Source: Polytrichum commune (taxonomy: Eukaryota > Streptophyta > Polytrichopsida > Polytrichales > Polytrichaceae). From it: 64,000 bases of DNA. The position numbers and the translations under genes are program-made. Below the pieces are notes generated by a model. That model worked only from the letters and a program-made list of their open reading frames with translations. It was not told the origin of the DNA and searched no databases. Positions 34,520-45,989 of this stretch are shown in pieces. The stretch lies in NCBI GenBank assembly GCA_950295325.1, contig OX485804.1, positions 47,492,001 through 47,556,000 on the forward strand, written 5' to 3'. Numbering within the stretch: position 1 is the stretch's first letter; each line of letters begins with the position of its first letter.

Positions 34520-36110
34520 TTCTTATCCTTTTGTCCAGAGATTAAATTTAGGGTGTAGTTAGAACTTATGATTCTTAGACTTGGGAATGTGTCACAGGAT
34601 GCGGGATCTTTTTTCTCTTCTGAGTGAGTGCTGTAATTTTTGTTTAATATTGTAAAGGCTCAATTAAAACGGAACAGATAGGAGCAATGCATTTTGAGAA
34701 GAGCTTACATTCTGGAGGTAACCTTGAGGACCCTTATTTTGTAAGTTTTCTGTATTTGATGAACTTTGTTATAGCCACGCCCAAAGTAATGGAAGATGAT
34801 TGTATTCTCTTCTCCATGTGATAAATGTTGTAGGTAGTTCTTTCTGGAACTGTTTGTAAGATAGCAAGTTCTTATGAGATGCAAAATTGGGTTTTGTCCA
34901 AGATACCGGTCCTTGATCACAGCTACAGTGATTGGCGTGTTATAAAAGGACACTTTGAGCATTCGAGGCCCTAAATGTGCTTGGAAAATTTCAAAATTGT
35001 TCTAATTCGTACAATCGAGTTCATAAAATATTGACATTGTATAATGTGGATGTGCTTGTTAGTCTCTGGGTGATCTGAATAAAGTGGTTACATTTTGCTC
35101 CCAAGTTGGAATGTTGGCTTATTGTCTCACTTTGCATTTTCTCATTCTATTCTGTCCCCCAAACAATGTGGACTATCGGTCAACAAATTGTGAGCACTTA
35201 GTCAAATCTCTTTCAAACACACACCTTTTGGTGTCCGTCCTTCGATTCATACCTAGACACTCACCACTCAAATGTAGGCATTTGTATGAGATAAGTAACG
35301 TAATAAGACCTGCTTATCTTATCCTATTTTCTATGTCATGGTGAATTTCTATTGTGATGTAGAAATGAAAAGTTGATCTCATCAAGAATTTATTGTCATT
35401 TATTGGAATTGCAACTTTATAATCATGGATATCTTATCAACTTCCGTATTTGATTTAAGCTTATTGTTCTACATGATTCAACTAAAATCAAGTTTTTAAA
35501 TATGTTGCACATCCAACACGACCCTTCCTCTTCACAGTTAATGGTCTCGTTCAATTGTCCCTCCATCTTCCAACTATGTCAAGCGTTAGAGAAGACCAAT
35601 AGGAAACACTCATTTAAAAAAAAAAAAAATCTTTGGTCTCCAAAATTCCTGAAACATTCGTCTTCCAAGACTCAATTACCACTCTCGAGATTGAAATTAA
35701 TGCACTACAACAACATTCCTCCACTATTGAGTGCAATCTTAATGAGGTCACTTTCCTTCTAATCACAAAATGGACCCACTCTTTGTTAAGAGCTTCCTCT
35801 CAATCACTTTTCAAATTTAGATCAATGCTTCATGGCCCTTAATTCAGCAGAGTAAGTGAAAGAAACATCTCTCATATGGCTATCTCTTGGTATCACTTAA
35901 ATACTTAAACTTGGATCAGTCCAAGTTATATAGCAATACTCTTCCACTCAAGACAATGAGTCATACACTAAACGAATCTCAATTACACTTAGTCAACAAT
36001 ATCATATAGATATCGTATAGTGTAAGTGAAATATCTTCTATATTGTGGCAATACCACAATATTCCAAAATTTCTCTAGATAAGTCTTTGACATCAACCTT
36101 AGAAAACTAG
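34520..36110. other. 3' flank of the ArfGAP gene and intergenic DNA
   Basis: After the stop codon comes the presumed 3' UTR, then AT-rich DNA with an A-run near 35617-35630. I recognise no further gene. Confidence 0.5.
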
Positions 36111-36119
36111 GAAAATGAA

Positions 36120-39100
36120 AAATACGAGGGCCCGACAACATCCCTAATGAAATCCTCAAAGCACTCCTACCCCTTTTCAATATATCTATCTTATTCCTAT
36201 TTTTTCAACAATGCTACTTCCAAAAAAATATCCCTTCATTTTGGAAACAAAAACTCAACCATCTTACTACACAAGAAAGATGACCCCCTCCTTCTCACTA
36301 ACTACAAATCCATCGCCCTAGCCAACACCATCTATAAACTTTCCACTAGTACATTAACATCGCTCCTAACCCACTTTGGCAAAATATGCATAATACTACA
36401 TTGTTATCAAAAACATACTTCAAGAAACTAGACAAAATCCTAATTAAATTAATAAAAGAAATATGCAACATTTCTAAAAGCACATCAAACATACTAACCC
36501 ACCTCTCCCATGAATACTTTGGCATCAACACCACATCCCTAGTCCCATACACTATTCCATGCACTAAACAATTAAGGCCAATTGGGCCACATCTACCAAG
36601 GCCTTGCTAAACATATGCATGCCAAATATGGTGGCTCCCACCACCCCCGGCACCTAAAATATCAAGCATGCTTAAGGTCTCCACTTGCAAGGACTATTTT
36701 TATGTTTGAGATAGAATATGAATCCATGTCAACACCAATTACCAAGAATTCCCGGTAAAACAAACTCCAATAAAACTCGCATGGAAGAACTCACCCATAT
36801 ACAACCTACTTTCCTCTTAACATAAAAGCAGCTCCAAAGAATACCTCAACAAACTTTACATGTATACATTACCACCATCAACCAAATCCAACATCCCATT
36901 ACCAATCTAATCCTATCCCCCATGAATTAAAAATCAATTTTAAAACCGCCCCATAATTAATCAAGGAAGCCCTCCAACAAGCCCACATCATGTTCCCACA
37001 CCCCACAACCCATTGTCCCCTAACCATAACCCCCACAAAATATCCCCACCAATATCAATAGTAACAGAGATCTCACCAACGGCAAACAATTATGGTCAAT
37101 TGTCAACACCAAGACCACAAGTCATAAATACAAATGGGGAACCCAAGCAATTAAAAGACAGTTCCTATGTCAATGGCACACCTTGCTACACAACACTTAC
37201 AAATGGGTAAAAAAATCCCACCTCTTCCACGCAAACAACACTGCCTTAGATTAGAACATACTACTACTACACCAATTCACCCAAAAACAACATATGTGCA
37301 ACCCTCACCACCTATGAACCATGCATCAACTTCTCACAATCTAAAGATTGGCAATTCATATGGCCACCCATGGACACTCCCAATCTAACTCTCTCGATAA
37401 AAAAAAAATACAACTTGGATAAAGACATTGTCTCTACCAACCCCAATATCCAACCACGAGGTACAAAATCTGATATATTCGACCAAATAAGATCATACAT
37501 CACCACCATCTTGCTAGCTATATTTCAATGGCTATGGGAAATATTTACCCAAGCCAAGGACCATCCCACAATCAAAATCTTACAACCCCAAGATTTCGCC
37601 ATTGAAATCCTCTAACTCACACAAAGATATGTAACCATTGTCCTAAAGAAAAAGAAAAAGAAAAAGAAAAAGAAAAAGAAAATACAACCCCAATAACAAC
37701 CATCATACCCTACACAAAAATAACACTTGATACCCCCATGAGCGCCTACCACATCACCCACTCATACTACTCATCACCCCTCACAACTCACACAATATAA
37801 TTCACCACATATCATAAACATAATCTTTGGATCATCCGGACCTGCAACCTCATCAAAGTGGGAAGACATAGGACTAGCCCACCTTATATAATCATATAAC
37901 AACCTCTGCATCAAAGAATGACTCCCTAATCTCCAAAACAGACTCAAAGCATAACTAAATGTTATACTAATTCCTCTAACCACCATGAAGCATTTTTCAC
38001 CAGTCACCTTCATGCTCACTAACAACCTTAACAATATCTATCCAATAAACAACCACGTCATACATCCATCCTCACAACAACGTCACCCTCACAAACTTTG
38101 TTATAGTCAACCAAAAACAATGGTCACACCACAAAACAACAATCCAAAAAGTCAAAGCACACATAGGAATATTAGGAAACAAAATAGTTGACAAACTCGC
38201 AAACAAAGGCCCCACGCTAGCTAAACCTACTCCCACATCATATATACACTTAGCACACTCCACACCATACTAGCTCAATGGAACACCCATAGTGGAGCAT
38301 AAAGGGGAAATCAAACACCTACATCCATACATCAATAAATTGCACCCTAAAATCAAACTAGCACTCGCCATCAATAAATTTACATAGTACATTGAAAAGT
38401 GGCTCTCAAACTACCAAATAAACCTCAAGCTCTTGAACCACTTCTAGAAAGCAACCGACTTTTCCAATGCACAAATAACACAAACACTCAAGTTTAGATA
38501 CGCACAATACATGAGAAATCATTGGAAAAATCTCTTTTGGCCCATCACACACCCAAACCCAAATATCAAAGGACTCCGCATAGAACATCACAACAATGCC
38601 ATACATCAAATAACGCATACGCTCCAATCCAACAAACGCACAAGATTCCTCACTAATGCATGAAATCAACACTCTAGACCCCAAGACATAATCATGCTAG
38701 ATTGCTATTGTCATGCACATTGCCTTGCCCGCCTCATACTGGACCATCCTATGTGTGCTAGGTGCCCACACAAACAACCAACCCTCACTAACCGCATCTT
38801 TGTCGATCACTATACAATTCATGGAATTTACCTACTGCCACAACAAATTCCCCGACAATGCCATCCAAGGAAATACAATAGATACAACCCACTAATACAA
38901 ACTTTGAGAATTGCTGGTTGGAACATCAATCCCTCCTAACTATTAACATTGGCGTCAAAGGGGCCATACACAAACACTCAATAAAAGCACTAAAACACCT
39001 CAAAATTCCGCCAAAAGAAATAAATAAACTCATGAAACATATACACCAAATATCCATAAGATGCCTCACATACCTAGTATCAAACAAAATAATTCTTGAT

Positions 39101-39130
39101 AACAACCAAGCACCCGTGTACATCCCTATT
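36120..39130 (+). pseudogene. Diverged LINE copy: reverse transcriptase parts, RNase H, zinc finger, endonuclease-like end
   Basis: Reading in shifting frames: GPDNIPNEILKALLPLF and LLHKKDDPLLLTNYKSIAL (36130-36340) open a LINE reverse transcriptase. The palm with its catalytic acidic box is missing, since the text jumps to a thumb-like LDKILIKLIKEICNISKS at about 36440. KVKAHIGILGNKIVDKLA (38140-38200) is the RNase H end. LRIEHHNNAIHQI and FLTNA (38570-38660) match the post-zinc-finger part of the 413-1963 copy. TYCHNKFPDNAI (about 38830) and the following stretch to 39110 match its C-terminal domain. Stops are frequent. An (AAAAG)n run lies at 37640-37680. It is a dead relative of the family at the window start. 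Confidence 0.75.
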
Positions 39131-39132
39131 TC

Positions 39133-39344
39133 TTGAGGGACGTTAAACCTCCCCCTACGAGCTTTTCGGGGGAGGTAGATACGGGTAGGGGCAGCCCCCA
39201 AAAAAAATCGAGATTTTTTGGACCCAACCAAAAACTTCTGCCCGCCCTACCTAACTTTGAAAAAAACATTGCCCTTGCATTCTTGAAGGTTGCTCATCTA
39301 CAAATCCCATATTGAGTGCACTTCACCTTCAAGGTCCAAATTCC

Positions 39345-39381
<37 letters not shown>

Positions 39382-39663
39382 GTGTGTGTGTGTGTACTTC
39401 CACTTAGTAAAGAAGCAATTGATCGGGATTTCATTATGGAAGTTAATTGCTCATGTACTCAATGAAAGTGAACATATATATTGGATTTTGGACCTTGAAG
39501 GTGAAGTGCAATGGTTACTTCAAGGGCAATGGTTTTTTCGAAGTTAGGTAGGGCGGGCAAAAGTTTTTAGCTGGGTCCAAAAAATCTTGATTTCTTTTGT
39601 AAGGTTGCCCCTGCCTGTATCTACCTCCCCCGAAAAGCTTGTAGGGGGGAGGCTTAACGTCCC
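39133..39663. mobile_element. Foldback element, possibly MULE-type, with (CA)n/(TG)n centre
   Basis: Two arms of roughly 200-260 bp are inverted complements. The outer ends read 'gggacgttaaacctccccct' on the left and 'gaggcttaacgtccc' on the right. The middle is (CA)n running straight into (TG)n at about 39343-39394. CCCTATTTC flanks both sides (39124-39132 and 39664-39672), a 9-bp duplication like that of Mutator-type elements. It inserted directly after the diverged LINE. A partial relative without the outer ends lies at 56580-56760. Confidence 0.75.
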
Positions 39664-39910
39664 CCCTATTTCGTGTGTTAGCTAAAAGGAGCCCACCATC
39701 CAAAGGGGTTGGAAATAAGCCTACCTCGATGCTTGGTAAAACAAACCAAGATATATATGCTCCCTTTCATGGCAACGTAAAAATAAACATCAATGTTCTT
39801 TAAACTTATTTATTGGCCCAGGTGTTTCGCATTGAATGTGTTCTCCAAACGTGTGTGTCCAAGCTCCCAACCCCAACACCTAAGCACTTGTGTAGAGAGG
39901 CACACACTTA

Positions 39911-41867
39911 GGGCCACTTTACATAACGGTGGAGATGTGCACCGGTCAGTCAAGAATTTTCGCCCAAGACATGGTTTGAGGCGAGGGATGGGTATGCCGG
40001 AGAAGATGAAAAGACAATAAAATAATGCCTTAAGAAGTCTTGATCGGTTGTAGTGTAACCACCTAGAGGAGAAGTGTATTGGACAACTTCACCAAGAGGA
40101 CAAGTCCACCGGACTACTTCACAAAACGGTCAAAGCCAGCCATAGTAGAAACCTTACCCCCTAAATGACAATTGTATTGATATTTAAAAAAATTATATTG
40201 ATACAAAAATAAAATGCATATGGCAGTGTTTTAGAACTTCTTTCATGAGAATAATTTATTTGAAAATGTTCCACCTCTATAATACATCCAAATTAAGGTA
40301 AATAAGTAGGTAACAATATCTTCTTATTGACTTTTTAAGAAATTACATGTTGGTATAGTCCAACCTCATTAATACGACACTCGTTTATACGACACCCTCA
40401 ATATTACGAGACCCTCAATATTACGACACATTTTTACGAGACCAAACTTTTTAGTTCAAAACTCCCTCTTTTATACGACTACAACACTCGATAATGCAAC
40501 ATATAGAATCTATGTTTTGTCATATTAAAGAGGTAGTTAATGCTAGAATTCCTTTCATCTATATATTGTACATCTAAAATACATCCATTTCACTTGGGAA
40601 CTACTTGGGAACTTCACTTATTGTTGGGAACTTAATGGTAATTAGGGTTACTAGTGCAGAATGGACATGGTTAGGGTGAGAGTGGCCTCCTGCCTAGTAT
40701 GTTGCCTTGTACACGGGTGATATAGTATCACCAATATCTTGATGCTAAACATCATGCATCATTGTTGTCTAGTTTCTTATTAAACAACTCTTTATATTTT
40801 GGTGTTAATGAAATTATTAGTTTCCAGAAGTTAGATGGGAATTTAGAGAAGATGATAGTTGCTAACTTGGGTAGGCAACACCAAAGATCTTTGGACTCTT
40901 ATTTTAAGAGTTCTTGAGAATATTTGTAATTGTTTGGAGTTATAAGTTATTATTTCATACCATCTATATTGCTTAAACTTGTTGCATATATTTTTAAGCT
41001 CATGTTACTTATGTTTTTGTATTCCCTCAATAATATGACAACTTTACGTCATTTGTCATATTAATGAGAAGACGACACCTTGATAATACAACTTTTTTGT
41101 ATTTCCCAAAAATGTCATACTAAAGAGGGAGAACAATAGTGCAAAGATTTCTCTCGGGGTGACCACACCCCCTTACATTTCATAACCACGTGCGATAAAA
41201 GTTTCCTATTCTATATTATATGCCATATATAATTTTAAAAATTAAGATATTTTTTCTACATATGCATAACCATTAATAATATCTTTTGTATATTTTTTGA
41301 AATTTTGGAGCATCTTAATTTCTGTAGTAATTGTTTTAATTCAATTTTGCATCGTTCTAGTTAGAAACGGTATGTTTTATAAAATGTATAAAAAAAAATC
41401 ATCAATTTTTTATTTTTATTTTTACTATGTAATAGATACCTTGTATATCTACTCATGAAAAACAATTGATAAAATTTTGACCCATTTTGGTGATGCTTTA
41501 TGTAAAAAGTATATTTTTTTATATCACACATGATGTTCAACTTGATAATGGAGTGCACCCCCCGAGAGATTTCTCTAAGGAAGAAATATTTTATTGAAGT
41601 TGGAGTTCTCCGGAGGCCAAGTTTCTTGTCCAAGGCTTTGAGGTTGCCCAAGAAACTTCACCTCAAGAGAACTTCCCTTGGAAAAAAATGTCACCACGTT
41701 GCCAACCATGTCATTTTTTCATCCATGTACAAAGTTCTCCACCAAATGACTCTTGGCCATAATGTAAACCACCACCAGACAAGAGTGTCACTCTCGGCCG
41801 ATCAAATTTTGGAATTCCCCTAGAATTCTTGACCAGAGGACTTCTCCACCATAGTGTAAAGCGGCCC
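39911..41867. mobile_element. PIF/Harbinger-type non-autonomous element (GGGCC ends) with a nested insertion
   Basis: The left end GGGCCACTTTACATAACGGT and the right end, whose inverse complement begins AGGGCCGCTTTACACTATGG, match imperfectly over about 50 bp and include 'gtcaagaatt' in both. TTA flanks the element at 39908-39910 and 41868-41870. GGGCC ends with a TTA duplication are typical of PIF/Harbinger. A pogo-like element (40356-41136) sits inside, so the unnested length would be about 1.2 kb. No transposase is present. Confidence 0.75.
40356..41136. mobile_element. pogo/Tigger-like element, copy 1
   Basis: The left end 'tagtccaacctcattaatac' with 'gacactcgtttatacgac', and the right end 'tcatactaaagagggagaa', fit the imperfect inverted ends of pogo-type elements, with TA on either side. 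The interior matches copy 2 at 55296-56019 in inverted orientation over most of its length, including the segment that in copy 2 encodes a transposase-like C-terminus. The frame here is broken. Confidence 0.7.
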
Positions 41868-44200
41868 TTAGTAAGCTTAAGTTAGTATGTATGCAGTGCA
41901 ACTGCAAAGTCCACCAAAATTGACCCTGGTATTGTTTACAAAGTGTGACTTGGAGCACTGCACTTAAGTTAGGGCTTCTCCACTCCATTCATGGGAGTCA
42001 TACACATGCCCCTCTACCTTATCATTGGCTTCTTGAGCATTTAAAGCCAACATTGTATGGTTAAGGTCCAGGGCATGGACTCTTCACAAGATACCTAAAC
42101 AACATGCATGGGTCAATATGAAATCAAACCCCTTCTATATATGAGAAGTTTATAAAGAAAAACAAATGTATACGTACTAATGGTAGGTTAGAAAATGATC
42201 TCGTATATTTATAGTAAGTTTCTTAATCTAATGTGATAAATGACTAATTCATGACATTAATATATGATCAACTTTTAATATATAATGAGAAACTTAGTGA
42301 CAATTTGTCATCCATAGGATGTACCTCATAATAATTTGACCCTGAAACACACATCGTTGAAGCGAAGGCAATAGTGGCATCTACTCGCCATCATATGATC
42401 AGTTGAAAATCATATGTCCATTTTGACACAATTTGGAAAAAACTAGAACCTAGATGCAAACCCTCAAAGAGACAACATGGTAGTCATTGGGGATGAATAT
42501 TATATGAGAACAATGAATGAAAATGCAAATTGAATGAAACTACACATCTATTGTCAAAAAACATTCAATAAACCCTAGGGCCCCTTTGTATATCTACCTT
42601 TATTCTTCAATCATTAATTAGCCTTTTCAAATGTACATACTAGAGAAAAACAACACCTCTCCCTTATGTATAATATGTACATTAATCCCTCAAATAATAC
42701 CCCTTTCTACACTCATGTTAGTTCGCATGTGGTATGAAGAGTCCACCCCCCAGGTGGTAAGGAGTGTAAGTTAGGCGTTACACAGTCCGTCTATCGTGTT
42801 CTCCTACTTCTACCATTTAGGTTTACACAATAAAATTTGTGTTGCATTAGTTATAATGAAACATTAAACTTAATAAATAAATAAATAAATTTTGGCCTCA
42901 ACTAATTTAGTTATGATAATTGGAAGTGCATGTTTGTTGATTCCTAAATTGAACACATGTGTCATCCCAATTGTATTTCCTAGTGAAGATAAAACAATCA
43001 ATCAAAGTCAAAGGTGTAGTTCAATTTCTTTTTAGCATGTGTCTTTATGGTGCATGTTCATTAATATTCACCTAACCACACATCAATCACGTACATGTGT
43101 TTGATCAAGAAAGTGACTGAACAATACTTACACACCCTATGTCCACCCATACGTATCTAGAAATCCATTATCCATTAATTAGATCACAAAAGAGGCCCTC
43201 TTTCAACTCACCAAGTATGGCAAGTCGAAGGACTCTTGAGGGAGGGCCTCTGTGACATATAGCTTGGTGGGCAATAAGGAATGTTGGGTATGTATATATG
43301 TGTGTGGACTATGGGGATGGGACATAACATGTGATTTTGCTTTCAAACTCAAAAATCCTTTCTTCTTGAACCAAAACTTAGTTTTGTGAAAGGTAGGATT
43401 TGAATAATGAGTTTTCTTTAGGAGTATGATTAAAGGATACCAAAAATGGGATTTGATGAAGATTCCCCCAAAACTCATGATTTGATCCTCCTTCTTTGCC
43501 ACGTTATAGGTAACTTTAATATATGCATTCACATCCTAATTAAAATGCTTGAGTCCATCCCTCTATAAGAACCAAAAAACACAAAAACCCTACATTGATA
43601 TGTGCAATTAGGTTATCCCACAATAATTAATCAATAATTTACATTTCTTTTAATACTTACTACCACATTAGCAAAATATAATAGTTGCTCTACTTCTACT
43701 ATGAGTTGCTACATGTGTGAATAAGAAGAAGAGTTTGTGATTTGGTTTATATCCAAGGTAATTTGCATGGGTAAAGAGGTAAAAGGGCACCTAATTACAT
43801 ATATCCATTTAGACAACAAACAATCCATTATGGACTGAACATTGTATTAGACATTGTCCCCATTCTTAATGGAGTCCATTTTTTGAAGCTTGATAAAACA
43901 TGATTAGTGTAAGGAAAGATGATCCCCAATTCATGTCAATGTACAAAACATTCATATTTGTTTCATTAAAAATTTCACACCCTAACCCCTCAAAGCCATG
44001 GTCACATGAAATTTAAAAAGTGCGTTGTTTAGCCCTTGTGTTTTTTGGTACCACATTTGTAAGTTGTTGAACATTAATCATTATCTCAGTGGCAAGTGTT
44101 TGAGGAAGTCCAAGGTGAGTGTAAAGCCAAGGATTTGTTGGATCCAGATCTTGGGGTCGTATTAGTAAAGCATAGAAGATAATGGTGAAAGGCACCTACC
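41868..44200. other. AT-rich intergenic DNA
   Basis: No gene is recognised. An (AAAT)n run lies at about 42866-42890. Short open frames, such as 43203-43532 on the minus strand (109 aa), have no recognisable domain. Confidence 0.5.
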
Positions 44201-44204
44201 AACT

Positions 44205-44740
44205 TTCCTCCCCCCCCCCCCCCCCCCAACAACCATATGGAATTGTCCACCAACCTTGAATTTATCAGCAATGGAGTCTCATATAATGAGGCCCATGAAC
44301 TTTACCACAAAGGGATCCAAAGTGTTGCTAACATTTGGGATAGTGAACACCACACCTTCCTTTTGTGGGAGAAGGCACAAGTTAGGTTTAGCCTTACCCC
44401 TATGGAAGTTGAGGATTGGATCATGCTCACTACTAAAATCATTGGCCAATTGGAGACATGTGCTAGAGGATGATTTGGATGTCACGCACACCGGACAATG
44501 GGTTGGCCTCTATAGGGAAGGAACAGAGGATCTGGCCTTTGTTTACCAATGCTCGGCCAACTGTACCCCCTCATGCATGCACCCACACCATCTGTCTATG
44601 CCACTCCCTTACAAATGTTACATAGTGGGCACCCACTCCCAATATCTTAGTGGATGGGAAGACCCCACCGAGGACATGTGGTGGTTTTTCCCACAAAGTT
44701 AAGATTATCCGCACTGCTTGAGGGGGGGGGGGGGAATTAA
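44205..44740 (+). pseudogene. Unassigned retroelement-like coding relic between poly-C and poly-G runs
   Basis: From 44237 one frame reads ELYHKGIQSVANIWDSE and FLLWEKAQVRFSLTPMEVED. A second frame continues with GLYREGTEDLAFVYQC and LSGWEDPTEDMWWFF to 44702. The shift and the wording resemble polyprotein relics of algal and plant LINEs, but I cannot name the domain. A run of about 17 C precedes it (44212-44227) and a run of about 13 G follows (44723-44735). Confidence 0.3.
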
Positions 44741-45438
44741 AATTTAAAATGTTTTCTATGGCAAAACGACACACTTGGATGGGACCCACATCGTTGGAGG
44801 TGGGTGGAGGGGTTCAACTTTCTTAACTAAACCACAAAATTCAGTTGAAATTATGTCATGAGCATGACCCCCGATATGACCAAGGTGGTGGACAAATAGC
44901 AAGGTTGCCTCCATGGGAATTACATGTTCTACTAATCACAAGATTGGGACCCACTCTTCTAGTAAGGAAACCGCCTTCATGCGGTTTATTTGGCATAAGG
45001 TAGTTGCAATCAATGAATGAAGCGCCCGTCAATGAATGAATGCACTAGCTTCTCCAAGCAATGTGTCTTTTGCCTTCCTAACACTAGTGAGTTAGTCAAA
45101 CACAAATTCTAATATTGCATTCAAATTGGGAGAGCATGGTGTTGGGCCACCTTTATCATGCATGAATTGTTTGGGTGAAGAACTGGCAACTATGATAGTT
45201 TTTATTGGCAACAAGCCTTTGTTGGGGAAAGAATTCTTAAAATGTTTGTCAAAACAAGTAAGATTTGGCACCTTCTCCGTAGCATTACTCTTTGGACAAT
45301 TTGACTTGCAATCAATGACAAGGTGTTCAATCAAGAACAATTGAACATGTTCTCACATTATCATTGAAATATAGTGCCCTGTACCTAAGTGAGACCATGT
45401 ATACCTACACAAATACTACACTAAGCATTAGAACTACA

Positions 45439-45934
45439 CTAAATATACCAATTAGTGAGGGTGGGAAATTAGTGGAGGCAATACTAAATTCCTTTATGCT
45501 ATGACTTAGAGCCACCAAAATATCTTAGATTTAAGACTAGAAAGCATTGTTCATCTCGGCACTCGACACTATTCACTTAAAGTACCAGCAGTGGTCATGA
45601 AAGTATCGGCAATTGGCACTATTCACTTAAAGTACCAACATTGGGCATGAAAGTCCCGACACTTGGCATTATTCACTTGAAGTACTTGCACTTGGCATTA
45701 ATCACTAAATGTATCGGAACTTGACACTATTCACTGACAAACACGTGGTGCGCACTAATCACAAGCACACATTATTTTCCTTGAGACATATGGTAAATGA
45801 TCATAGAATTTACTGTGGTCATGAACTTAGTGTCACTTGGTGACAACTAAGTTTAGTCCTCAATAACTTTAAGATTTGGCTAGATTGTGTGTGTGACTTG
45901 AAAGAGTATGACTCTCACTAATTGGTATATTTAG
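45439..45934. mobile_element. Foldback element with internal tandem repeats
   Basis: The 21-bp sequences at 45439-45459 ('ctaaatataccaattagtga' plus g) and 45914-45934 are perfect inverted complements. Both are preceded, in their own orientation, by 'acact' or 'gcact'. The inside holds repeats of 'cactattcacttaaagtacc' at about 45568-45735, with a unit of about 50 bp shortening to 29 bp. It belongs with the ACACTAAATAT-type ends seen at 16030 and 34045. Confidence 0.7.
45568..45735. repeat. Tandem repeat, about 50-bp and 29-bp units
   Basis: 'cactattcacttaaagtacc' followed by 'atgaaagt' and 'cggca' recurs twice at about 50-bp spacing, then three shorter units of about 29 bp follow. It lies inside the foldback. 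Confidence 0.75.
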
Positions 45935-45989
45935 TGCAGTGTAACATTAAAATTGGTGTGCCATGATGACTAGAGTGGTATGCATGTCA

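Noticed and set aside
44205-44740. Poly-C and poly-G runs as terminal repeats of one element
   Set aside because: Homopolymer runs are inverted, but their flanks show no matching arms or target duplication.
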